A stretch of 9,877 bases of DNA. Source: JBHHXR01 sp046757205 (GTDB taxonomy: Bacteria; Pseudomonadota; Alphaproteobacteria; Rhodobacterales; Rhodobacteraceae). The position numbers and the translations under genes are program-made. Below the pieces are notes generated by a model, which was given only the letters and a program-made list of their open reading frames with translations, ran no database searches and was not told where the DNA came from. Below, piece by piece: positions 1-5,274 of the stretch (its first letter is position 1; each line of letters begins with the position of its first letter). The stretch lies in NCBI GenBank assembly GCA_046757205.1, contig JBHHXR010000130.1:1-9877 (forward strand), in the 5' to 3' direction.

Positions 1-472
1 TTTCGAACAACTCGGTTTGGTTGCTCGCAAACCAAGGCGTGAATGGAAAAACGAGTAAAGTCAGAAGTTTGCGCGAATTGCGCGTGCAGCCAAAACCTCC
101 GGAGAGTTTGCGAGTATCAGACAACACCCGCCTCGATTCCTCGATTTGTCATCGGCCACTGGCGGCTACGTCGAGACGGGATTTTCGGTATTCCCCTCCC
201 TCCGCCACTTGCCCTCGCGAAAGCGTTCTCTCATCCGACGCAGGCGCGAAATTTTCCCTGTATTCTTAGGGTTATGCGGGTGCGGCTGTTCACCGGCAGC
301 GGCGCCAGGAGCCCGGAAGCGGTCTCTCAGGGCCCAAATTCTCCGGACCTCATGACTGAGCAGATTTGGTGAATTTCTTATAACTCCTTGTAAGAGAGAA
401 AGAAAATCCAGCGTCCGAAATTGCTTGGATTGGAGTCGCGTTTGCGTCTGTTGCGACCGGTTTCGGAATTTC
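1..472. other. Gene-free stretch left of the peptidase gene
   Basis: No convincing gene is present. The short open frames here give Arg/Ser/Pro-rich translations that overlap one another in different frames, without a recognisable domain or a good ribosome binding site. Base composition is mixed and partly AT-rich (about 370-410), unlike the GC-rich coding blocks to the right. Small inverted repeats are visible: GGTTTG (14-19) with CAAACC (28-33), CCAAAT (334-339) with ATTTGG (364-369), and a nested pair at 414-467 listed separately. I see no tRNA, no transposase remnant and no clear insertion-sequence end. Confidence 0.5.
414..467. repeat. Nested inverted repeats just downstream of the peptidase stop
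   Basis: TCCGAAA (414-420) is perfectly inverted as TTTCGGA (461-467). Inside it, GTCGC (435-439) is inverted as GCGAC (453-457). The structure begins 6 bases beyond the stop codon of the minus-strand peptidase gene, where a terminator would sit, but no T-run follows it. It may fold as a branched RNA stem or act as a weak terminator. Role is inferred only from position. Confidence 0.3.
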
Positions 473-1117
473 TCAGGCCATGGCCCGTTCGAGCCTTTGC
501 TTCCGACGCTCCCAATCGGGCATCACCTTGTCGAGAAGGTCAAAGAATGCCGCCCCGTGATGAGGCTCGGCCACATGGCAGAGTTCATGGGTGATCACGT
601 AGTCGATGGCGTCGACAGGGGCCTGAACTAGACGACGATTGAGTAGCAAACGTCCGGCCGGTGACATGGACCCCCATCGCTGTCGGGTCTGGCGTACGAT
701 GAGACCCATCGGCCTGAATGCCTCGGGATCCGGGAACAGACCGAGACAGAGTTCGATCCGTTCCGGAAACTTGATGTGGGCCCGGTCCCGGTACCAAGCC
801 TCGACCAATTCGCGTGTCACCTCCGGGCTGGTCGGCCGGTGAGTCTGCACGACGATGAAGCCGCGGATCGGCTTCACGCTTTCCTGGACATGCGGGACGA
901 CCTTCAGTCGGTATTGGCGGCCGAGGTAGAGATGAGTCTCCCCGGCGACGAACCGGCGCTCCGGCGTGCGCGGCAGGAACTGGGAGAAGTACCGCTGCTG
1001 CCTTGTCACCCAAGCCGCGCGCTTCCGCAGCTTGGCTTCGATGGCGTCTAGTGTCGCGTCCTCCGGGGCCGCGACAGCCGCGTGAAGGAACCCTTCGCCG
1101 TCGATTTCGCCAAGCAT
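473..1117 (-). CDS. YgjP-like (DUF45) zinc metallopeptidase, N-terminus replaced
   Basis: Predicted cytoplasmic zinc metallopeptidase of the YgjP/DUF45 (SprT/M48-like) type. Numbering from the ATG at 1117 (214 residues), the family core runs from about residue 15 to the C-terminus. It includes an RWGS element, an LNRRLVQAP strand, and ITHELCH with the two zinc histidines and catalytic Glu (HELCH codons at 575-589), followed by HH six residues on, the likely third ligand. The family normally has ~30 more N-terminal residues. Here they are replaced by antisense iolD sequence, so residues 1 to about 12 are chimeric. The ATG at 1117 has no visible Shine-Dalgarno; the frame stays open to 1435 with no better start. 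The RWGS element reads SMS where most members have a Cys. The gene may be a decaying pseudogene with an intact catalytic half. Family membership is firm; start and function are not. Confidence 0.72.
   Translation of the reverse strand: MLGEIDGEGFLHAAVAAPEDATLDAIEAKLRKRAAWVTRQQRYFSQFLPRTPERRFVAGETHLYLGRQYRLKVVPHVQESVKPIRGFIVVQTHRPTSPEVTRELVEAWYRDRAHIKFPERIELCLGLFPDPEAFRPMGLIVRQTRQRWGSMSPAGRLLLNRRLVQAPVDAIDYVITHELCHVAEPHHGAAFFDLLDKVMPDWERRKQRLERAMA
1065..1090. other. Breakpoint joining truncated peptidase and truncated iolD
   Basis: Reading the minus strand, peptidase-like residues (APEDATLDAIEAKLRKR) are recognisable up to about 1075. Reading the plus strand, IolD-like residues (EPFAVDFAKHAEAMGA) are recognisable from about 1082. 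Both genes therefore lose their 5' ends at the same point. No direct repeat or insertion-sequence end is evident at the join. A deletion, an inversion endpoint or an assembly chimera would each give this picture. The exact base is uncertain because homology was judged by eye from family knowledge. Confidence 0.6.
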
Positions 1118-1360
1118 GCCGAGGCGATGGGGGCGCTTGCGCGGCGCGTCGAAAGCCTCGCCGATCTGGAAAAGGCGATGGAGTGGGCCAGGCAGACGGA
1201 CCGCACGACGGTCATTGCCATCGAGACCGATCCGTTCCGGTGGGTGCCGGGAGACGCCGACTGGGATGTCGGCGTGCCGCAGGTGAGCGAGCGCGGGGAA
1301 GTGCGCGCCGCGCGCCGCGACCACGACGCGATCCGGGCGAAACAGCGGATCGGAGTGTGA
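1082..1360 (+). pseudogene. iolD: iolD 3'-terminal fragment (THcHDO hydrolase)
   Basis: This is the C-terminal ~90 residues of 3D-(3,5/4)-trihydroxycyclohexane-1,2-dione hydrolase, the ThDP-dependent ring-opening enzyme of inositol catabolism, which is normally ~600 or more residues long. Visible family features are VDFAKHAEAMGA, a DRTTVIAIETDP stretch, DADWDVGVPQVS and a terminal AKQRIGV. The catalytic and most of the cofactor-binding parts are missing, so the piece cannot be active. The frame is intact to its TGA at 1358-1360, and iolE begins 2 bases later, preserving the iolD-iolE operon junction seen in other bacteria. The GTG at 1082 merely opens the frame; there is no ribosome binding site. 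The missing 5' part lies to the left of the breakpoint at about 1065-1090 and is absent from this window. Confidence 0.78.
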
Positions 1361-1362
1361 CG

Positions 1363-2265
1363 GTGAAGGCAAGACTCGGGATAGCGCCGATTGCGTGGAC
1401 AAACGACGACCTGCCGGAACTGGGCGGCGACACACCGCTTGAGGCCTGCCTCAGCGAAGCGCGGATGGCGGGCTTCACCGGGATCGAGATGGGTGGGAAG
1501 TTTCCCCGCGAGGCCGGGGCGCTCGGCCGTGTTCTGCAAGAACACGACATGTGCCTGTGCGGCGGGTGGTACTCCGGCACGCTTCTGGACAACGATCTGG
1601 AAGCGGAAAAGGCGCAGGTCGCGGACCAGGTGGCGCTGTTCAAGGCGGTGGGTGCACCGTGCATCGTTTACGGGGAGACAGCCGGCACGGTGCAGAACAT
1701 CCGCGACGCGGCGCTGAACACGCGGCGGCGGCTGGACGAGGCGCAAATCAGGGCTTACGCGCACAAGATGACCGCTCTTGCGGAATGGTGCGGCGATCAG
1801 GGCATGCCGATCTCGTTTCATCACCACATGGCGACGGCGATCGAGACGGAGCGCGACCTCGATCTGCTGATGAAACATTCCGGCGAGGCGCTGAGGCTGC
1901 TCTACGATGCCGGGCACATGGCGTTCGCCGGCGGCGACGTGTTGCGGGTGATCGACAAGCACGGGCCGCGCATCAGCCATGTCCACACCAAGGATGTGCG
2001 CAACGAAGTGATTGCGGCGCTCGACCGCGACCGGGAGAGCTTCCTCGATGCCGTCCTGAAGGGTGCATTCACCGTGCCCGGCGACGGCTCGCTGGATTTC
2101 GGCGCCATCGTCGGGCGGCTGGCCGACACCGGCTATGAGGGCTGGTTCGTGGTCGAGGCGGAGCAGGACCCGGCGAAGGCCCCGCCGCTGGAATACGCGC
2201 GCATCGGGTACCGGGCGCTGACCGAGGCGCTGGGCGCGGCGGGCTATGAAATCGAAGGGGGCTGA
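1363..2265 (+). CDS. iolE: Inosose dehydratase IolE (2-keto-myo-inositol dehydratase)
   Basis: Predicted cytoplasmic enzyme removing water from 2-keto-myo-inositol (scyllo-inosose) to give 3D-trihydroxycyclohexane-1,2-dione, the step between IolG and IolD. The 300-residue product has the usual family length and a xylose-isomerase-like TIM barrel. Visible elements are GIEMGG near 40-45, YGET (103-106), FHHHMATAIE (152-161), DAGH (182-185), HVHTKD (206-211) and VVEAEQDP (253-260). E105/E161, D182, H208 and E255 are candidate metal or substrate ligands. The GTG start at 1363 is chosen because GGAG at 1352-1355 lies 7 bases upstream and the product then begins at the family's LGIAPIAW motif. It follows the iolD fragment by 2 bases and is followed by the SDR gene after 1 base, so it is part of an operon. 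With iolD's front half gone, the native operon promoter is lost. Confidence 0.9.
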   Translation: MKARLGIAPIAWTNDDLPELGGDTPLEACLSEARMAGFTGIEMGGKFPREAGALGRVLQEHDMCLCGGWYSGTLLDNDLEAEKAQVADQVALFKAVGAPCIVYGETAGTVQNIRDAALNTRRRLDEAQIRAYAHKMTALAEWCGDQGMPISFHHHMATAIETERDLDLLMKHSGEALRLLYDAGHMAFAGGDVLRVIDKHGPRISHVHTKDVRNEVIAALDRDRESFLDAVLKGAFTVPGDGSLDFGAIVGRLADTGYEGWFVVEAEQDPAKAPPLEYARIGYRALTEALGAAGYEIEGG

Positions 2266-2266
2266 G

Positions 2267-3085
2267 ATGAACAGGATCGATGGCACGATCGCCGTTGTCA
2301 CCGGCGGCACGCAGGGGCTCGGCGCGGCGGTTGCCCGGCGGCTGGCGCAGGCGGGGGCAGCGGGAATCGTCACCTGCGGGCGGAGTGCCGGCAACGGCGA
2401 AAAGGTCGCCGCCGGCATCACGGCCGAAACCGGCTGCGATGTGCGGTTCGTCGGGGCGGATCTGGTATCGGTGGGCGATTGCCGCAACGTGGTGCGCCAG
2501 GCGGACGAGGCTTTCGGACGGGTCGACATTCTGGTCAACGCCGCCGGCCTTACCGACCGGGGCGATATCCTGACGACCAGCGAGGAACTGTTCGACCGGA
2601 TGTTCGCCGTCAATACCCGTGCGCCGTTCTTCCTGATGCAGGAGGCGATCGGGGTGATGATACGCGAGGCGACCGGGGGCGCGATCGTCAACATCGGATC
2701 GATGTCGGCGCTGGCCGGGCAACCGTTCATCGCGCCCTATTGTGCCTCCAAGGGCGCGCTGGCGACGCTGACGCGCAACGTCGCCTTTTCGGTCATGCGC
2801 AACCGCATCCGCGTCAACCAGCTCAATATCGGCTGGATGGCGTCGGACGGCGAGGACAGGATTCAGCGGGAATACCACGGCGCCCCTGCGGACTGGCTGG
2901 AGAAGGCGTCCGCCGAACAGCCGTTCGGCCGGCTGCTGGACCCGGATGAGGTGGCCCGCGCGGTGAATTTCCTGGTTTCCGGCGACGCCGGCATGATGAC
3001 CGGTTCGGTGGTGAACTTCGACCAGTCGGTCTGGGGGGCCTATCCGTTTTCGCCGCCCGCGCCGCCGGAGCCCATGGCCCTCTGA
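2267..3085 (+). CDS. SDR family NAD(P)-dependent oxidoreductase
   Basis: Classical short-chain dehydrogenase/reductase of 272 residues, presumably acting on a cyclitol, sugar or keto-sugar. Motifs in order: TGGTQGLG cofactor loop (12-19), D65 at the adenine pocket, NAAG (91-94), N116, and the catalytic S145, Y158 and K162 (YxxxK). R39 after the second strand would favour NADP(H), but this is weak evidence. The ATG at 2267 is used rather than an upstream in-frame start inside iolE because AGGGGG at about 2256-2261 sits at proper spacing and the Rossmann fold begins almost at once. It starts 1 base after the iolE stop, so the two are cotranscribed and probably act in the same pathway. The C-terminus has a Pro-rich tail. 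It ends 3 bases from the convergent regulator gene with no obvious terminator between. Exact substrate cannot be read from sequence. Confidence 0.88.
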   Translation: MNRIDGTIAVVTGGTQGLGAAVARRLAQAGAAGIVTCGRSAGNGEKVAAGITAETGCDVRFVGADLVSVGDCRNVVRQADEAFGRVDILVNAAGLTDRGDILTTSEELFDRMFAVNTRAPFFLMQEAIGVMIREATGGAIVNIGSMSALAGQPFIAPYCASKGALATLTRNVAFSVMRNRIRVNQLNIGWMASDGEDRIQREYHGAPADWLEKASAEQPFGRLLDPDEVARAVNFLVSGDAGMMTGSVVNFDQSVWGAYPFSPPAPPEPMAL

Positions 3086-3088
3086 TTG

Positions 3089-3958
3089 CTATCTCTGGGT
3101 TACGGTGGGTATCCGCGGGCTGTCGCTCCGGTTCAGCTTTGCCGCGAGGCCGATCATCAGCGCCTGCGCGAGACAGATCGGTGCCGCGAGCGAGCGTGAA
3201 AAGGTGTATTCGTGTTCGGGCACGGAAAACAGCACCGAAGCGGACTTCGCCAGCGGTGACAGGGTGCTGTCGGTAATCGCGATGATCGGTATACCGTTCC
3301 TGCGGGCATCTTCGGCGATATTCACCACTTCGGTTGCGTAAAAGCGGAACGATACGGCGAACAGGGCGTCCCGTGGCTCCATCGTCCGTGCCATGTGGGT
3401 GGCCAGTCCGCCGCTGGCATCGAGCAGTATCGCCCGGCGGCCGAGCATTGTCAGCAAGTAGCGCACAAGGCTGACTATCGGCTCGGAGCGCAGTTGGCCG
3501 AGCAGATAGATGTTGCGCGCGCCCCTGAGGATTTCGACCGCCCGGTCGAATGATTCCTCGGTGGTGTTGCTGAGAACCTCCTCCAGCGACGCTATGTCGC
3601 GGACGACAAGGTCTTTCAGATGGCCACGCGGTGCATCGGCGTCGTCGGCGCCGAGTTCGGCTTTCAGGCGGTTTGCACGCGCTTCGAACCCCGGCGCCGC
3701 AGTGACCAGCCGCAACTGAAAGACACGCTGAAGCTCCTTGAAGCCGGAATAGCCGAATTGCTGGGCGAACCGCACGAGGCTGGAAGCGTGCACCCCGCAC
3801 CTGCGCCCCAGGACGTTGATCGAGTGCACTGCGATGTCATTGGGATTCTGGGTCAGGAACACCGCGATCTGCTGGTTTGCAGGGCTCAGGCCGTCATACA
3901 GTTCGTGAATGAGACGGATGAGGTCCTCGTAGTTGGACGGGGGTGATTTTTCTGTCAT
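3089..3958 (-). CDS. RpiR/MurR-family transcriptional regulator (iolR-like)
   Basis: A 289-residue DNA-binding regulator with an N-terminal HTH_6 domain and a C-terminal SIS (sugar isomerase) domain. Around 44-81 is the helix-turn-helix, with the family pattern of a Gly turn then SSLVRFAQQFGYSGFKELQ. The SIS fold spans about 130-260, with IYLLGQLRSEP (140-150) as the first strand and loop and IIAITDSTLSPLA near 225-237. SIS domains in this family bind phosphorylated sugars or cyclitol phosphates. Some alphaproteobacterial iol clusters are controlled by an RpiR-type IolR; this gene's neighbours make that role likely here, but the target is inferred. The ATG at 3958 has GGAG (3967-3970) 8 bases upstream. 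It is convergent with the SDR gene and divergent from the exported-protein gene, with a promoter and palindrome in between. Confidence 0.9.
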   Translation of the reverse strand: MTEKSPPSNYEDLIRLIHELYDGLSPANQQIAVFLTQNPNDIAVHSINVLGRRCGVHASSLVRFAQQFGYSGFKELQRVFQLRLVTAAPGFEARANRLKAELGADDADAPRGHLKDLVVRDIASLEEVLSNTTEESFDRAVEILRGARNIYLLGQLRSEPIVSLVRYLLTMLGRRAILLDASGGLATHMARTMEPRDALFAVSFRFYATEVVNIAEDARRNGIPIIAITDSTLSPLAKSASVLFSVPEHEYTFSRSLAAPICLAQALMIGLAAKLNRSDSPRIPTVTQR

Positions 3959-3987
3959 CTCGCAGTCTCCGCGCCGGGGGCCGCAAT

Positions 3988-4015
3988 ATTATGTTCCCGG
4001 CGGGCAACCATGCAA
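3988..4015 (-). promoter_or_regulatory. Candidate sigma70 promoter of the RpiR-family gene
   Basis: On the minus strand, TTGCAT (4015-4010) lies 16 bases before CATAAT (3993-3988). The -10 matches the consensus at five of six positions; the -35 matches at three. Transcription would begin near 3980, giving a leader of about 22 bases that contains GGAG (3967-3970) ahead of the ATG at 3958. The positions of promoter, ribosome site and start codon agree. Predicted by eye. Confidence 0.45.
3991..4011. promoter_or_regulatory. Palindrome in promoter spacer, candidate operator
   Basis: A core CCCG-G-CGGG (3996-4004) is flanked by ATG-TT on the left and C-AA-CCAT on the right, making an imperfect 21-base palindrome with one-base offsets. 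GCAATA flanks it in direct orientation at 3983-3988 and 4012-4017. It fills the gap between the candidate -35 and -10 of the regulator gene, so a protein bound here would block that promoter. Autoregulation by the RpiR-family protein is the simplest reading, but is inferred. Confidence 0.35.
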
Positions 4016-4020
4016 TACTT

Positions 4021-4031
4021 GTTGCGGCAAC
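4021..4031. promoter_or_regulatory. Short perfect palindrome in the divergent intergenic region
   Basis: GTTGC-G-GCAAC is a perfect 5+5 palindrome ten bases to the right of the larger palindrome at 3991-4011. It could be a second operator half or a site governing the rightward gene. Such short palindromes also occur by chance, and no promoter elements for the rightward gene are clear. Confidence 0.2.
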
Positions 4032-4042
4032 CGGCTCACCCG

Positions 4043-4094
4043 TCGCCGGAGGCGTTGTCCGACGCCGGCAACGGCGATGTTGCCTGCGCCAGGC
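4043..4094 (+). promoter_or_regulatory. Two successive hairpins in the leader of the exported-protein gene
   Basis: First hairpin: TCGCCG (4043-4048) pairs with CGGCGA (4072-4077), and inside it GGCGT (4051-4055) pairs with ACGCC (4062-4066) around a 6-base loop. Second hairpin: GCCTG (4082-4086) pairs with CAGGC (4090-4094) around CGC, followed by TTCTGTT. The pair lies 45-97 bases upstream of the ATG at 4140. It could be an attenuator-like leader or a weak terminator; the T-rich tail is short, so function is uncertain. Confidence 0.3.
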
Positions 4095-4139
4095 TTCTGT
4101 TCGACACTGGGTGAGATCAGAAGCTGTCGGGAAACCGCC

Positions 4140-5261
4140 ATGAGACGATTGTTCCGCGTGGCCGCAATGGTGCTCTGCCTTGGCCCGAGCGCGGCCGCCG
4201 GCGTGCCGTTCGGAAAACCTGTCGATCTGTATTCCGTTCCGGGGAGTTTTCTGCTCGAAAGGTCAGCAGGCGGGATCCGGCTTCGCATTCACGGCGCGGA
4301 TGGCCGGCAGGGCGCGACCTACCGGATGGGAAAGTGCCGGTTCTGCGACGAGACGAAGGATGGCTGCTCCGGTGACGGCATCTTCTCGCTGGTGTTCCCC
4401 GGCTCGCGCGAGCCGATGGTCGCCGCCATATGTCATCCGCCGGAGGGCGGGCAGAAATTCACGGTTTACGCTCCCGGGCGGGACGCGGAGAAACCCGTCG
4501 TGGATGTCCGCGGCGACCGGTTTGTCAGTTACCTGGTGATGCCCGACCGGCTGGTTGTGCTGCGTGATCGTGGCGGGCGTATCCTGCCCGAAAAATGGTT
4601 TCCCGGGCTGCAGGCGGACGCGTTTGAACTCGAGAGGGTGCGCGACCAGATGCGCCGGGCCGCGGGGCGCTCCGTGAACCCGCCGAACCGGGTGAACGAC
4701 GGCGATTACAGCGCACTCGTCGGCTCACTGAAGCGAATTGCGGCGGACAGGGACGCCGATGCCCTGATCGGTATGGCCGCGCAAGACATTCTTCTCGGTT
4801 TCGGTGGCAACAGCGGGCGGGAAGAGTTCCGGCGCATCGTTTCCGGCCGCCGGTTCTGGCAGGAATTCGGCCGCGTGCTGGCCGGCGGCGGCGTGATGGT
4901 GACGGGCGAGGACGGGAGCCGGACCGCGATCTTTCCCGCCGCGTTCCACGATTGGCCCGACGATCTCGACGCCTTCGGTCTGCTCTACGGGGACCGCGAG
5001 GATGCCGTCATGCGCGCCGGTCCGTCGGAAACCGCGCCGGTGCTGGCGGGCCTGTACCGGCGCATCGTCGTGCGCGGGCCCTATCCCGACGGTCACGAGC
5101 GGCTGACCGAAGACGGCTGGGTCGGTATCTGCACCGCCGAAAACGGCTGTGGCTTCGCGCGCAGCGGTCATGTGCGCAGCCCGATCGACTGGCGCGCCGT
5201 CCTGACACAATCGCGGCGCGGTGCCGACTGGGTGCTGGAGACCTTCGTGTCGGGCGACTGA
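4140..5261 (+). CDS. Exported protein of unknown function with SH3b-like C-terminus
   Basis: I do not recognise the main body of this 373-residue protein. Residues 1-20 look like a Sec signal peptide: MRRLFR, a hydrophobic stretch, then SAAA before GVPFG, so the mature protein should be periplasmic. Residues 30-150 look beta-rich and contain a CxxC pair (C66, C69), C76 and C98, which might form disulfides or a metal site. Residues 155-275 are more helical. From about 284 to 352 there is an SH3b-like segment with MRAGPSETAPVL, DGWVGI and a closing RSGHVRSPIDWRA, a pattern I associate with bacterial SH3 domains in alphaproteobacterial envelope proteins; it carries an extra Cys pair (C331, C337). 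The ATG at 4140 is chosen for the signal peptide and GGGA at 4129-4132; the frame is open further left. It stands alone between the regulator and the transport operon, and a link to inositol use is not shown. Confidence 0.75.
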   Translation: MRRLFRVAAMVLCLGPSAAAGVPFGKPVDLYSVPGSFLLERSAGGIRLRIHGADGRQGATYRMGKCRFCDETKDGCSGDGIFSLVFPGSREPMVAAICHPPEGGQKFTVYAPGRDAEKPVVDVRGDRFVSYLVMPDRLVVLRDRGGRILPEKWFPGLQADAFELERVRDQMRRAAGRSVNPPNRVNDGDYSALVGSLKRIAADRDADALIGMAAQDILLGFGGNSGREEFRRIVSGRRFWQEFGRVLAGGGVMVTGEDGSRTAIFPAAFHDWPDDLDAFGLLYGDREDAVMRAGPSETAPVLAGLYRRIVVRGPYPDGHERLTEDGWVGICTAENGCGFARSGHVRSPIDWRAVLTQSRRGADWVLETFVSGD

Positions 5262-5274
5262 GGGCCGGCCTCAG
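5258..5274. terminator. Hairpin overlapping both convergent stop codons
   Basis: CTGAGG (5258-5263) and CCTCAG (5269-5274) form a perfect 6-base stem around GCCGG. The stem contains the TGA of the exported-protein gene (5259-5261) and the TGA of the ATPase gene (5271-5273 on the minus strand). It probably ends or stabilises both transcripts. Neither side is followed by a T-run, so Rho-independent termination is not assured. Confidence 0.45.

Noticed and set aside
1003..1362. Upstream extension of the iolE frame
   Set aside because: It is a different frame over the iolD fragment and peptidase, lacks homology, and the GTG at 1363 has a proper ribosome site and family-typical N-terminus.
1117..1435. 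Longer version of the peptidase frame starting at 1435
   Set aside because: The added ~106 residues are antisense iolD sequence with no peptidase similarity and no ribosome site.
2246..2266. Earlier in-frame start for the SDR gene inside iolE
   Set aside because: The ATG at 2267 has the better-spaced AGGGGG and matches the usual short N-terminus before the Rossmann motif.
1048..2730. Long minus-strand open frame (560 codons) opposite iolE and the SDR gene
   Set aside because: Antisense shadow in GC-rich DNA. Its translation is Arg/Pro/Ala-rich with no domain, while the plus strand encodes two clear enzymes.
3933..4139. Earlier start for the exported-protein gene overlapping the regulator
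   Set aside because: It would bury the signal peptide inside the protein. The ATG at 4140 places it at the N-terminus.
3959..4139. GGAA-N6-TTCC operator recalled for rhizobial IolR
   Set aside because: No match was seen in the only divergent intergenic region; a different palindrome is present instead.
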